A stretch of 64,000 nucleotides of DNA from contig JAJHZJ010000496.1 of the NCBI GenBank assembly GCA_023548195.1, positions 9,496,070-9,560,069 of the forward strand. Direction: 5' to 3'. The DNA is from Bettongia penicillata ogilbyi. Its lineage: Eukaryota; Chordata; Mammalia; Diprotodontia; Potoroidae. Under the pieces are notes generated by a model that made no database searches, was not told where the DNA came from, and was given only the letters and a program-made list of their open reading frames with translations. This document shows positions 20,085 through 31,314 of this stretch, in pieces. Both the position numbers and the translations under genes were made by a program. The stretch's first letter is position 1. Every line of letters begins with the position of its first letter.

Positions 20085-20225
20085 AATAATGGATGATTTA
20101 TTAAGTATTTGCTACTTTCTAGGCCCCATGCTAAGCGCTGCTTGTGCTAAGCAAATGCAAAAACAATCCAATCCTTGCCCTCAAGTAGTCTGCATTCTAA
20201 TAAGGGAAGAGAATACACAGAGAAT
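20085..20225 (-). repeat. L2 LINE 3' end
   Basis: GATTTATTAAGTATTTGCTA, GCCCCATGCTAAGCGCTGCT and CTTGCCCTCAAGTAGTCTGC. Confidence 0.65.
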
Positions 20226-20544
20226 AGTTAGGGGAGGGTGATTTGAGCTGAGAAGTCCCAGAGGTGCTGAGTGGAACCAGAAAGTAACGGACTGGTATAG
20301 CCTTTCTAGGAGTAGTACCGCTGATTTGATTGCTGTTGCCAGAGGGGATGCAATACAAGTTTGAGAGGGTGTGGGGGAGTACGTGGATATTTAGTGTAGT
20401 AGTGTAGTATGAAGCTGGCCAGAAAGCATCAAGCAGCATCGTGAGTATGGATCAGGCTAAGTCTGGGGAATTCACTGCAAAGTTCCTAAGAGTCAAGGTC
20501 TCGGTCAAGATGATATGGGATAAAGATGGTCAAAGACCAGAAAT
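20226..20544. other. unassigned non-coding sequence
   Basis: Contains a GTAGTAGTGTAGTATG-like short repeat near 20395. Nothing else recognised. Confidence 0.35.
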
Positions 20545-21117
20545 ATTTAAAAAGATAATTTCATTGATGCCTTCTTTTTTACATCACTCAAATTTCCTCC
20601 TCTCAAAGTGCCATTCCTTATAATGAATAAAATTTAAAAACAAAAGAAGAGAGGGGAGAAAAGGAAACCCCATTAGTAGTTCAAAAAAACCTCTGACAAT
20701 ATATGCAATGTACAACTCCTATGGACCTCTCCTCCTCCAGTTATGCAAAGAAATGAAGGCAGAGGCAGGTATTTTCTCATAGCCACTCTCTTTTCATATA
20801 GAATAATATATATGGAAATATTACATGTATATGTATGTGCGATATATATGTATATGTATGTGCATGTATATATTTCAGTGGTGTCCAACTCTTCATGACC
20901 CCATTTGGGGTTTTCATGGCAGAGATACTGGAGTGGTTTGGAATTCTCCATTTCTTTTTGAAAATGATGAGGAGACTGAAACAAAGAGGGTTAGGTGACT
21001 TGCTTGGTGCTACACAGGCAGTAAGTGTCTGAAGTCAGATTTGAACTCAGAAAGATGAGTATTCCTGACTCTAGACCCAGTGTTACATCCACTATGTCAT
21101 CTCTCCCTTTCTCTCTG

Positions 21118-21150
<33 letters not shown>

Positions 21151-21480
21151 CATATATATGTAATGTTGCTCTTTCCATTTATATTGTTGAAGACATTGTA
21201 TTCATTGTTTTATTGACTCTCTATTTTTGCATTAGTTGATGTAAATCTTCCAATGTTTCTTTGTGTTCATCACATTTGTCATTCCTTACTACACAGTAAT
21301 ATTCAATTATATTCATGCACCATAATTTATTAGCCAAAGTAGATAGGCATCTGCTTTGTCCTTGGTTCTTTGCAACCATAAAAAAGTGCTAAAGCTGTAA
21401 CTCTATAATGGTTACTCTTTCTCCCCCCACAGAACATTCAACAGAGTTCTACAATAAATACTTTCCCCACAATTTTTCTT
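20545..21480 (-). repeat. L1 3' UTR/ORF2-end region, split by a Mar-1 SINE
   Basis: The 5' side (plus strand) has TTTCATTGATGCCTTCTTTT and TGACAATATATGCAATGTAC. The text resumes at about 21163 with CTCTTTCCATTTATATTGTT, TGTTTCTTTGTGTTCATCAC and GTAATATTCAATTATATTCA, the reverse of a marsupial L1 terminus. Confidence 0.6.
20866..21112 (-). mobile_element. Mar-1-type CORE-SINE flanked by TA microsatellites
   Basis: CAACTCTTCATGACCCCATT, GGGGTTTTCATGGCAGAGAT, a worn core, then ACATCCACTATGTCATCTCT. A TATG repeat (about 20805-20870) and (TA)n at about 21129-21162 lie on either side. Confidence 0.8.
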
Positions 21481-23494
21481 CAGACAAGCAACTGGCTACA
21501 TGAACTCCCACACTAGTAGAACCTGACCCTCACCAGCCCACAAGGAACATCCGAGGAGAATCTGTGGTGGAGAATCTCCCAATTTTGTTGCATGCTTGGT
21601 GACTCCTGAAATCTGAACTGATTAGAGCTTCCACACTATGTTGGAGAGGAAGTTGATTAGAGTAAACTAATGGGATAAAGCACAAGCAATATCTGAACAA
21701 GTCTCCAGAATAATCTGAGATTCCCTTGTACTCAGTGAGTCCTCTAATCCCAGATAACTCAGACTTTTGCACATTTATATGCATACTCTGTAGCTGAGAT
21801 GTATTTTAAGAACGGAAAATAAGAGCTAGCTACCAAATTTGTAGCCTCAAATAGTTTGTGTTTCCAGAGGTGGGTCAGCATTGCCTAGACATAGAATGCA
21901 CATGTAATAGAACATCAGGGGGAAGAGATGAAGGCATTATTGAAGTTAATAATGACATAATGGTGTGGAAAATCTTGGCAAATAGTGTTCAAAAAGTTCA
22001 AATATCAATGGGATTTTATAGAAGCCAAAAATATGACTAGATACTCAAAATGCTTTTAATTTGCACAGAAGATAATTCGGCTTTCACCTCTTCATCTTCC
22101 TTAATGCACAGCAGATTACAGGCCACCTGGGGACCTAGCTGGATTTAAATTCAGATCTAAGAGATTGAGGATTAGTGAGAGTATTGATTATGAACAGTGA
22201 TCACAGTAAGGGCTCAGTAGTCTTTACTCATCTAAAGTAGTCCCACTTTTTTATTCATGAATAACTTGCACAGGGAGTGTAAGAAGGGGAGGTGGATGGT
22301 CAACTGAATGACTTCATGTTTGTCATACTAATAAAATCTTCATGTTTTTAGTTTTGTTTTTTTTTGGTAAGTCTTGGCTCACAATCTCTGACTCAAGGAG
22401 TGAAGACACCTATCTTTCACACAGGGTTTCTGGGTAAGGAGGGGCATGATGGGGCATGGGTGGATCCTTTTTCCATAGTTCCCATGGCAAGCTTTGAAGT
22501 TTTGCTAATGGAGTCCCTGGAATTATTTGAAGGAGATCCAAACTAGTGACTCAAGGATAAGATATGAATCAAAAGGAATTTCAGATAGTAACTCAGATAA
22601 AAGTTCAGATCAGTGTTCTCTGAGTACCCTGAGTACTAGAAGAAAAAAAAAGTTCAAAAGAATGATTTAAAAATACACATCCAGCTGACTGGCTGGGTAC
22701 AGCTGGCTAGGGGTTTTGCATCCCAAAAGAACTAAAAATGAATGTAGAATCTATCAGACTAAAGACTTTATAGACTCATCTCTCTGAGACTGAATAGTGG
22801 CTGGAGATCAGAAAAATGGCATTACAGAAGAGTAGCAGTGGAGACAGCCAGCAGAGCAGCATCATTGGCACAGAGCACCAACAGAGAGTGGGAGGAGCAG
22901 TGGAGGCATCTAGCTGCTATAGCCACTGCTATTTGAAGTTAAAAGTTTACAACGCTCTCAAAGTTTTGCCAAGTTAGCTAGGTCAAATATTTCATACTGA
23001 GCAGACAGCCAGTCAAGTTGAATATTTGAATACTTATCTCCTGAGATGAATGTACCTGAGCTCATAGAAGTAGTTTAACCAACTCAGCACTTAAAAGGTT
23101 CCATTTGTTTGAGGAAATTTACTTTGAACTGGCAAGTGGAAATGCATTCATCACATATCGATTCCCTTGACAAATCAATATCTAAATTTAAGTTACATCT
23201 CAGTGCCCTAATTAGTTATTTTAGAAGGGATTCATTTTTAAAGGAGATTTTCCTACATCCTTCCCTCCAGTGAGTGCAAATGCAAATTTATCTTTTATAC
23301 GCATATTGCTTTGGAAAGCTATCCTAGAGCACCTGTTTTTTTCTATTAGAATTATATGCCTGCAATGTAGAGATTCCGAATCCCAAAGGTTCTTTCAGGT
23401 ATGCAGTTACTTCCATTTTCTAAAATATTATAGAGGTAAAGTACTGAGATCCTATCTAGAGGTGACATCAAAGTGAAGCATATTCACACATGAG
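21481..23494. other. unassigned 2 kb stretch
   Basis: No repeat or gene recognised. A CAG-rich section at about 22830-22920 (GCAGTGGAGACAGCCAGCAG) stands out in composition. Frames do not exceed 84 codons and lack domains. Confidence 0.35.
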
Positions 23495-23642
23495 AAGCAG
23501 AGTGGCATGATGTGTGCCAGCCTTGAAGACAAGATGACCTGGGTTCAAATTTTACCTTTGGTACATGTGGGCTGTGAGACCCTAGAAAGGATATCTAAAT
23601 TCCCTATCCTCCCAGGCAACTCTCTAAGATATAATATTCGCT
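23495..23642 (+). repeat. THER1/MIR-type SINE
   Basis: Head AGCAGAGTGGCATGATGTGT, B-box-like GGTTCAAATT, and the THER1-specific segment CTCCCAGGCAACTCTCTAAG near 23609. Confidence 0.65.
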
Positions 23643-24165
23643 AGCATTAACATAGTACTTTAAAGTTTGCAAAGTACTTTATAAATATTATTTTATTTAT
23701 TTTATTATTTATTTATTATTTATTATTTTATTTAACCTCACAACAACCTGGGATGTAAATGTTTTTACTATTCCCATTTTATAAATGAAGAAACTGAGGC
23801 AGGCAGAATCATTTCATCATTTTTTTTCAGTCATGTTCAAGTCTCCATGATCTGATTGGGGGTTTTCTTAGCAAAGGAACAGGAATGGTTTGTTATTTCC
23901 TTCTCCAGATCACTTTACAGATGAAAAAATGGTCAAACATCATTAAGTGACAGGGTCACACAACTAGTAAGTGTCTGAGGCCAGATTTGAACTCATAAAG
24001 ATGAGTCTCCCTGACTCCAGGCCTGACACCTTATTCAATGCCCCACCTACCTTCCCAATAGGATTAAATGGCTTGCTCAGGGTCACACAGCTAGTAAATT
24101 TCTGAAGCCAGATTGTACTGTCTTCCTGACTCCAAATGAAGTCTTCCATCCAATCTGCTACCAAG
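23643..24165 (-). repeat. MIR-type SINE, split by a Mar-1 SINE
   Basis: Left part: TACTTTAAAGTTTGCAAAGT, TATTTA expansion, ACAACAACCTGGGATGTAAA, GAAGAAACTGAGGCAGGCAG. Right part: ATTAAATGGCTTGCTCAGGG and TCACACAGCTAGTAAATTTC. The SINE sits between them. Confidence 0.65.
23822..24056 (-). mobile_element. Mar-1-type CORE-SINE
   Basis: Starts with a T run (the tail in reverse), then GGGGGTTTTCTTAGCAAAGG, GGTTTGTTATTTCCTTCTCC and GTGTCTGAGGCCAGATTTGA. It ends in a worn head, CAATGCCCCACCTACCTTCC. Confidence 0.85.
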
Positions 24166-24870
24166 CTGCAACAATAATGTCGTTAATTGTTACTAATCTG
24201 CATTTTGAGTGGGAGCTCCTTGTACCGATGTCATCATAGGTCCATTAAACACAAACGTACACGAGAGATTTGGGTCCTTTAGCAATCAGAGTCTGTATGC
24301 AACTGGTCTGTTTACTCTCCCTGGGGAGAGTTACTGGAATTGTGAGTCTTCTGCCTATTTTCAGTTGGGGGATTGGTGGTGTGGATTGAACTAACAGGTC
24401 TGTTCATAGAGGATCAGGACAAACTGGAATGTCCTTAGAAGTCTCTCACTAGATAATAAACAGGCAGGAGGGACAAGAAGGAGGGTGTCCATGCCAAGTA
24501 CAGAAATACACGTTAGCAGAGCTGGAGTCATTGGATCTAATGCCAACGGAGCCTACAGTCATGGCTGAGAATAAGGCAAGTAGTTTGGAAACCAAAAAAG
24601 AGAGGACTCAAGCAACTCAAAGGTATAGACACTTACCTGCTTGAGTCACTTCATTCATACTACCGTCATGATGACTAACCCTCCCTGCCTTGATTCTACA
24701 CTAGGGTTTTCCATAATGGATAATGAAACTATTTATTATATCATTATCTTCTCAGTGTCAACTGGGAGAGACAGTGTGGTCTATGAATGAAAAGTCGGCT
24801 AAAAAGTCGAGGCAGTGCTTGGAAATTCCGTATTGTGGCAGAAAGAGTGTCAGAGATGAAAACTAAGACT
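24166..24870. other. unassigned non-coding sequence
   Basis: Nothing recognised. Confidence 0.35.
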
Positions 24871-24874
24871 TTGA

Positions 24875-24990
24875 GATCTTAAGTGATTTACTCAGGGTCA
24901 CATAGGTGCAATTGCAGAGGAAGGATTTGAACTCAGCACCTATGACTCTACATTCAGCAAACTTTCCCCTGTATCACTCTTCTTTATAGT
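24875..24990 (-). repeat. MIR-type SINE fragment
   Basis: TTAAGTGATTTACTCAGGGT and GAGGAAGGATTTGAACTCAG in reverse MIR order. Confidence 0.65.
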
Positions 24991-25104
24991 AAGTAATGAT
25001 TATAACGCATTTCCCCAAATGAACAAGGTTTAACCATGATACTATTGACATGAGATAATATAGAAAGATGCCAATATGCACTCCAGCTGGAGTCAAGAAA
25101 TACA

Positions 25105-25355
25105 AACACACTTTACTGTTGTTGATGTAGCTGTTCAGCTTTTCAGTCATGTTCCTATTTGTGGTTTTCTTGACAAAGATACTGGAGTGGTTTACCATTT
25201 CCTTCTCCAGATAATTTTACAAATGAGGAACCTGAGGTAAATAGGATTGAGTGACTTGCCCAGGGTCACACAGTAGCAGAGACTAGATTTGAACTCAGAA
25301 AGATGAGACTTCCTGACTTCAGGCCTGGTGCTCTATCCTCTGTGCCACCTAGCTC
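25105..25355 (-). mobile_element. Mar-1-type CORE-SINE
   Basis: GTGGTTTTCTTGACAAAGAT, GGTTTACCATTTCCTTCTCC, TGACTTGCCCAGGGTCACAC and CTATCCTCTGTGCCACCTAG; near full length. Confidence 0.85.
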
Positions 25356-25364
25356 TAGGCCAAT

Positions 25365-25890
25365 TCAAATGGGTCTCTATGACACACGACAAGTGGTCTC
25401 CTGAGCTTTTTTTCAAGACCTCCAGTGAAGCAGTCCATTCCACTTTCGGTTAGCTTGAATGTCATGCAGGTTTTGTCTACTTCGGTTTCCTTGCTTCAAT
25501 CCAAAGCTACCCTGTTATAGGTTCCAACCACTGCTTTTTTTTGACCTCTGGGGCCAAGAAGAACATGGTTAATTCCTCTTCTAGAAAGGTTTGAAGGTAG
25601 CTAAGATTCTTTCCATAAGATCACTCTTTTCCAAGCTAAGATACACTGATTTCTTCAGATGAGCTTCATATGGCATGATCTTCACCATACTGGTCACTCT
25701 CCACCAGAAATTCTCCAGTTGATCCATGTCCTTTTAAAGTTGGGTCACTCAGAAATGAAGATAATGTTGTAGATATAATCTGACTATGGAAGATTTTAGT
25801 GTGACTGTCCCCTCTTGTGTCCTGTAGACTCTGCCTCTTCTGAGGCAGCCCAAGATGACACTGCCTTTTTTTAGCTGAAAATTTGAGAAA
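25365..25890 (-). repeat. CR1/L3-type LINE fragment
   Basis: Follows the order of the 0.9-1.6 kb copy. A GACCTCTGGGGCCAAGAAGA block near 25543 is followed by GAACATGGTTAATTCCTCTT, a CTGGTCACTCTCCACCAGAA block, and GAGGCAGCCCAAGATGACAC near 25841. Confidence 0.6.
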
Positions 25891-26540
25891 CTAGCAATTG
25901 CTTCAAGGATCTATTTTTCTTTTTCTGGGGGGGAGGTGGTGGATTTGGACAATATTTCTGCAAGAGGAAGGAGTTAATTTTCCCAGTTGGAATTCTCAGA
26001 GTTCACATTCAACAGCCCATGCAAAAGCTAATGCAAGAGGTATTAAAATAGCCCAAAGTAATTTCATTAGGCAATGAACCACGATGTCTTCCCCATTTGT
26101 TCTTGCTGAGAACACACTTGCCAGTTCACTTGGCATCCATCACTTTTATTTTGTATCACATACTCATTGTCTAAAGTAATAACGGATAAGTGGGCCAGAG
26201 AATAGAGGACTGCTCTGTAACTGCTGACATACTGAAGAATGGGACATTAGGCCTGATTGTATGGCAAGCCAAGGTACCCACTTCAAGCCTGGAATTCTTT
26301 GCAGTAAATATGCTACTGCCCCCACACTTCGATGCAAGACAATGAACGGCTTGTATCTGCTGGTCAATGGCATGGGCAGTGAGATGGGACAGCCTGTATT
26401 TCAATCATTCCATTCCATAGTTAGAAATGTTCCTGAGTTTATGCTTGAGAGTCTCTTCCAAAGATGAAAGCATGCTGGACTGTATCCAGTGGAAGGAAAA
26501 TTTGCAATTCCTTTTTATAATATGTGAATTGCTTTAGGAG
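25891..26540. other. unassigned non-coding sequence
   Basis: At 26164-26467 both strands stay open for about 70 codons, but I see no domain on either and make no call. Confidence 0.3.
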
Positions 26541-26618
26541 CAGGAGCATGTTTTTCTTGGTACCTTGTTTGTCTCATCTTTAAAATGATTGTATTGGACT
26601 ATGTCAGGAGTCCTTGTG

Positions 26619-26621
26619 CAT

Positions 26622-26673
<52 letters not shown>
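26619..26673. repeat. (GT)n microsatellite
   Basis: About 27 GT units with one early A interruption. Confidence 0.95.
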
Positions 26674-26675
<2 letters not shown>

Positions 26676-26734
26676 AGGACCCCTTTGGCAGTTTAGTGAG
26701 GTCTTTGGAGTCCTTTTAGAAAAATGTGGTTTTT

Positions 26735-27245
26735 TTCTTTTAACATATTAATTTATTTATTTTTAGTTTTCAACATTCACTTCCATAAGCTTTAAATTTT
26801 CTCTACCTTCATCCCCTTCTCCCTCCCCAAGACACCGTACAATCTGATATAGGCTTTACATATACATTCATATTAAACATATTTTCACATTAGTCATGTT
26901 GTATAGAAGAATTAGAATATATGGGAGGAACCATGAGAAAGAAAAACAAAATAAAACAAAAAAAAAGAGTAAAAAGTAAGCTTTTATCGGCACTTAGACT
27001 CCACATTTTTTGTCTTGGTGTGGATGGTATTTTCCATCATGAGTCTTTGGGAGTTGTTTTACATCCTTGGATTGCTGAGAAGAGCTACATCTATCAGTCA
27101 GACATTGCACAATATGGCTGTTTCTGTGTACAGTGTTCTGGTTCTGCTCTCTTCGCTCAGCATCAGTTCATATAAGTCCAGGTTTTTCTGAAGTCTGCCG
27201 ACTCGTAGCACAATAGTATTCCCACACATTCATATACCACGACTT
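26735..27245 (-). repeat. L1 3' UTR fragment
   Basis: Reverse text with TTTTAGTTTTCAACATTCAC, TCCATAAGCTTTAAATTTTC, AACCATGAGAAAGAAAAACA, TTTTCCATCATGAGTCTTTG and CAGCATCAGTTCATATAAGT. It shares wording with the pieces at 49.2 and 53.7 kb and sits inside the unnamed repeat. Confidence 0.75.
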
Positions 27246-27494
27246 TCCAAACAATATTTTAAATTAAAAAAAAGTTTTTAAATGCCTAAAATAAAATATA
27301 TAAGACTACAAAGGACACTAAATATAATGAAATACAATTATCAAAAAATAAAGAAGTTCATGAACCACAGGTGAAAAATGATCATATCTAAGGTCCTTTT
27401 GATCTCTAAATTTATGGCCCTATGAATATATACAACCTGTGTATATGTATGCATGTGTCTGTATGTGTATTTAATTTGTTTTATTTCCCCTAAA

Positions 27495-27668
27495 AGAAAG
27501 GAGACAAAAGAAGAGAGGAGAAATAAGAAGAGAGGAAGGCAGAAAAAAGGTGAGGTGAAACAAAAGGAGGAGAGAAGAGAATAGAGGAAGAAAAAGGAGG
27601 AAAAGGAAGAAAAGAGGCGAAAAAAGAGAGAGGAGGGAACAGGAGAAAGACAACAACAGAAAAGAAAC
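27495..27668. repeat. GA-rich purine tract
   Basis: Nearly pure A/G for about 170 bp. The minus-strand open frames across it are Ser/Leu/Phe low-complexity shadows. Confidence 0.9.
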
Positions 27669-27669
27669 A

Positions 27670-28485
27670 AAAACTGAGTTCTTGTAACAAATGAGCATCA
27701 TAAAACAAAACGAATTCCCATATTGATGTACAAAAATGTGTGTCTCATTCTACACCTTAGTCCATCAACTCTCTGTCAGGAGCTGTTTCTAGCATTCTTC
27801 TTCATCATTGTTCTGGAATTATGATAGATCATTTGATTGATCAGAGTTCTAAAGTCTTTCAATATTTTTCATTTATGCAGTGCTGATGTTCACCTTCTGT
27901 TCTCCTTCTGCTCATTTCAGTCCTCATAATTCCAAATACATCATCCCAGGTTTCTCTGAAACCATCATGCTCTTCATTTCTTATAACACTATAACATTAC
28001 ATTTGTATGTTCATCCATTCCCCAATTTAGACACACCTTGAGAGGATGATGGGCATCCTCTTAGTTCCCAGTCCTTTGCACCACAAAAAGAGCTAGCATA
28101 AAAAGTTTTTGTATGTATAATATCATTTTCTCTCTTTGATCTCCTTGGGCTATAGGCAATGGTACTGCTGAGTCTACGGGTATGCATGGATTAGTATATT
28201 TTTGCCATAATTCCCAATTGATTACCAGAATGGTTGGAGTAATTCACAGTTCCACCAGCAATGCATCAATGTTCCCATTTTCCCAAAGATACCCAATCAT
28301 TTGTCATTTTTAATTTCTATCAACTTTTCCAACTTGAAGGGTGTGAAATAGAATTTTTCAGTGTTACTTTAATTTATATTTTCTAATTGTTAGTGATTTG
28401 GAGCATTTTTTATAGCACAAGATAGTTTGTATTTCTTCCTTTGATAACTGTTCATATATTTACCATTTAGAAACTGGGAAATGTT
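27670..28485 (-). repeat. L1 3' end, decayed
   Basis: TCTCTGAAACCATCATGCTC, CCATTCCCCAATTTAGACAC, TTTGCACCACAAAAAGAGCT and ACCAGAATGGTTGGAGTAAT follow the reverse order of the ORF2 C-terminus. It is more diverged than the 53.7 kb copy. Confidence 0.65.
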
Positions 28486-28487
28486 CT

Positions 28488-28560
28488 TTCAACAAGCATT
28501 TATTAAGAGTTGATGATTGATTTACATACCCAGAGTTCTTTAGGGGATACTTGAGGAGAA
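28488..28560 (-). repeat. short L2 3' end
   Basis: CAACAAGCATTTATTAAGAG and TTTAGGGGATACTTGAGGAG. Confidence 0.4.
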
Positions 28561-28584
28561 AAAATGCATTTAGATAAGTCATGG

Positions 28585-28772
28585 CAAATTGGAAATGGTG
28601 CTGGATTTATGATCAGTAGACCTGAGTTCAAATTCTAGCACTATTATTTACAACCTATGTGACTTTGAGTAAGTTACTGAATCTCTTCAGGCCTCAGTTT
28701 CCTCATCTATAAAATAATAGGGCCAAACTTATTGATCTCCAAGTACTTTGCAGTTCTACTGTTTTCAGAGCA
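28585..28772 (+). repeat. MIR-type SINE
   Basis: CCTGAGTTCAAATTCTAGCA contains a B-box match, followed by CAACCTATGTGACTTTGAGT and GCCTCAGTTTCCTCATCTAT. Confidence 0.75.
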
Positions 28773-28794
28773 CTTGCGGGTTTGAAGAAAAATA

Positions 28795-29005
28795 AGACAC
28801 CTGAATACAGTGTCAAGGCTGTAATTCTAATTGAAATTCAGAAGACCTTGTCCATAGTCTCAGATTTGCTGGGTTGGGTGACCTTAGGACAAGCCATTTC
28901 CCATCTCTAGTCTTCAATTTTCTCCTCCATAAAATGAGAGAGCTGAACTAAATGGTCTCTATTGACGTGTTTTGTTTTCTTCAGCTCTGGTATTCCAAGA
29001 TTCAT
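28795..29005 (+). repeat. MIR-type SINE, decayed
   Basis: Second copy in tandem with the previous one, same orientation: GGGTGACCTTAGGACAAGCC, TTCTCCTCCATAAAATGAGA, and GAACTAAATGGTCTCTATTG in the tail. Confidence 0.6.
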
Positions 29006-29550
29006 GTGAGAATTGAAAAAGGTTAACTTGACCTCACTACTACCATATCCCAACAGACTTTTCTTGAGTCTGGGCCTATTTTGTATAGTTTCCTTTTCTG
29101 CACATTTTACTCTTCACCTACAAATGGATAAAAGTAATCTAGAACTCTACTCCCATATTTCTACTGACAACATCTGGATTTTCTATTTACTCTTATCTCA
29201 CATGTGTCCCCATACCTCTGTGAAGGAAGCCCTTTGAAAGTTCAATAATTAATGTCCAGTCCTTGATCAAGGGAAGTTGTGAAAGAGGGCAGTTCCACTT
29301 AATCTGATGTCTATTTCCTGCCTAGAATGGGTCAGGTTGGGGAAACTGGACAGCTTCCCAGATCCAACCAAGCCAAGTTTTCATTGTGTCATTTCATTAT
29401 CCTCTTTGAAGTGAATTCCCAGAACTTCAGACACACCCATAATTGAACAAGATGAGAAAAACACATTCCAAAGCCAAAAGATAATGATTTAATGGTTGTC
29501 CGCCATTTTAGATTACCCATGCCTCACCTCCTCTCCATTCTAGCAAATAA
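29006..29550. other. unassigned non-coding sequence
   Basis: Nothing recognised. Confidence 0.35.
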
Positions 29551-29554
29551 TCTA

Positions 29555-29850
29555 AAGGGATTTCTTGTGGAATAGGAATTAGACTTGGTCTGTTTAGCCC
29601 CAGAGGACAAAACTGGTAGCAATAGGAGGAAGCACACAGGCACAGATTTGGCTTGATGAGAGGAAAAACTTTCTAACAATTAGAACAATTCCTCCTCCCT
29701 GGTGGCTTTCAAGAAAAGACTGGATTACAGTATGTTGGTTGTTCTGTTGTCCTGGTGGGTTCTTGTTAGGGGAACCTTTGCACTACAGAGTCTCTCAGGT
29801 CTTTCCAAATGTGAGATTGCTCAAGAATTGAGGAATGTAACTTCAATATA
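29555..29850 (+). repeat. CR1/L3-type LINE 3' part
   Basis: GTCTGTTTAGCCCCAGAGGA, CAAAACTGGTAGCAATAGGA, GCTTGATGAGAGGAAAAACT and TCTAACAATTAGAACAATTC are in the expected order. Confidence 0.65.
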
Positions 29851-30455
29851 TTCAAGTTAGCTTTGGTTATGCATGTCTTCCAACCATTGCTTTAGAAATG
29901 TTTGTTGCCTATCAATTGTCAATGGCCCTGTTGGTAGAAATTGGGGAAGGGGGGCACATAAAGGAAGAGGTAAAGTTTTCTGGGCATCTGATCCCAAGCA
30001 CTGGTGAAAAATCATGTTGTTTTGCTCCTTTGAGACACTCATGGAGTATATCCTTAAGAACTAAATCCAAATAAACAAAGTGGCCACTAGATCTACAAAT
30101 GAACCACAGAATCAATTTCCTTGGCACAGTATAGGGGTAGTCAACATTCTAGCAGGTCTGTGTGCTTGCATTGTGGTTTTGGACTGATTATATTCTGAGA
30201 ATCAGGAATGTGGCACAAAGCAGCCTTTTTACCATATCATTCAAAGGGTGGAGTGCTGTCATTGAAGAGGGATATGCACATAACTAAATTTTAGAGATAA
30301 ATAAAACTTAACCTTTTATGTATTAGAATAAAAAAAATCTAAAATATATCAGACAATCTTCTGCCTTTTAAAGCAGAGATTTCAGAACATTATTTAACCT
30401 TTTCTTGATGATTTAGGCTCCTCAGTATGAATATTATTTTTACTGGCCTCTAGTA
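29851..30455. other. unassigned non-coding sequence
   Basis: Nothing recognised. Confidence 0.35.
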
Positions 30456-30640
30456 CAATGCTTCCCAAAGGGTGGTCCTTTGACAACAAGCTGGGGAGAG
30501 GTCCTAAATCCTTCCAGAGGGTCCATGAGGTTAAAACTATTTTCATAATTATGCTAAGATATTATTTGTCTATTCAAATATTTCTCTCCTTTCCAGTTAC
30601 ATAGCATTGTGAGGCAGGGCTTTATTTCCCATTGCCCTTG

Positions 30641-30890
30641 CTGCTGTGGTTCAGTTATGTCTAACTCTTCATGACCCCATTTAAGGTTTTCTGGCAAAGA
30701 TACTGGAAGGGTTTGTCATGTCCTTCTCCGGCTCATTTTACAGATGAAGATTGGGGTAAACAGGGTGAAGTGACTTGCCCAGGGCCACACAGCTAGTGAA
30801 TATCTGAGGTCAAATTTGAACTCAGGGAGATGAAATTTCCTGACCTCAGGACTAGCACTTATCCACTGGCCACTTGGTTACGCTTTCCCT
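30641..30890 (-). mobile_element. Mar-1-type CORE-SINE
   Basis: CTCTTCATGACCCCATTTAA, GTTTGTCATGTCCTTCTCCG, GAAGTGACTTGCCCAGGGCC and a worn head ACTTATCCACTGGCCACTTG. Inserted in the hAT-like relic. Confidence 0.85.
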
Positions 30891-31007
30891 CACACCCTTA
30901 AATCAAAACAATACATTACAAGACACTGAATTCAAAAGTAGATAAAAGAAACCAGTCCCCTACTATTAAGCCAGACAGTAAAGAGATTTGCAAATACATA
31001 CATAAAT

Positions 31008-31075
31008 ATAGGTATGTATGTATGTATACATATGTGTGTATATACATATATGTATGTGTGTATGTACACACACCA
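31008..31075. repeat. TATG/TGTA-type simple repeat
   Basis: Imperfect tetranucleotide run inside the hAT-like relic. Confidence 0.85.
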
Positions 31076-31314
31076 CTCTTCTCACTGATTACTTTTTGTT
31101 TTAGAAAATATTTCTTTTTCATTAATGTGTCTTTGATGTTAATATAACAGGTTATTATTTTAAATGAATCAATAAATACATTTTAAAAGTTTTACTAGGT
31201 TTAATTACTAACTTAGTAAATATTGATAGATATGATCCACAGAAACTTTTTGGGGTCTTCAACAATTTTTAAGTGTAAAGAGATCCGGAAACCAAAAAGG
31301 TTTGAAAACTGCTG

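Larger units (their letters stand above)
26606..27384. repeat. unnamed, possibly DNA-transposon-like repeat, split by L1
   Basis: The left part reads TTAAGGACCCCTTTGGCAGT and TTTAGTGAGGTCTTTGGAGT. The right part from about 27275 reads AAATGCCTAAAATAAAATAT, AAGACTACAAAGGACACTAA and AAGTTCATGAACCACAGGTG. I remember this text as one mammalian-wide element but cannot name it. A (GT)n run lies at its left end. Confidence 0.5.
26541..27432 (+). repeat. MIR-type SINE 3' part, split by a nested insertion
   Basis: GTCTCATCTTTAAAATGATT with TGTATTGGACT runs to about 26600. The natural continuation, ATATCTAAGGTCCTTTTGAT and CTCTAAATTTATGGCCCTAT, appears only at about 27386-27425. Everything between is inserted. 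Confidence 0.6.
30456..31314 (+). mobile_element. hAT-like DNA transposon relic, split by a Mar-1 SINE
   Basis: The left end (CAATGCTTCCCAAAGGGTGG) and the reverse complement of the right end (CAGCAGTTTTCAAACCTTTT) look like degraded terminal inverted repeats. The interior has GTTAAAACTATTTTCATAAT on the left, and ATATTGATAGATATGATCCA and TTTTTGGGGTCTTCAACAAT on the right. I recall this as a mammalian hAT family. No transposase frame remains. Confidence 0.5.

Noticed and set aside
26164..26467. Overlapping open frames on both strands, briefly suggestive of a retroelement protein
   Set aside because: No motif with the right spacing could be pointed to on either strand; openness on both strands suggests composition, not selection.
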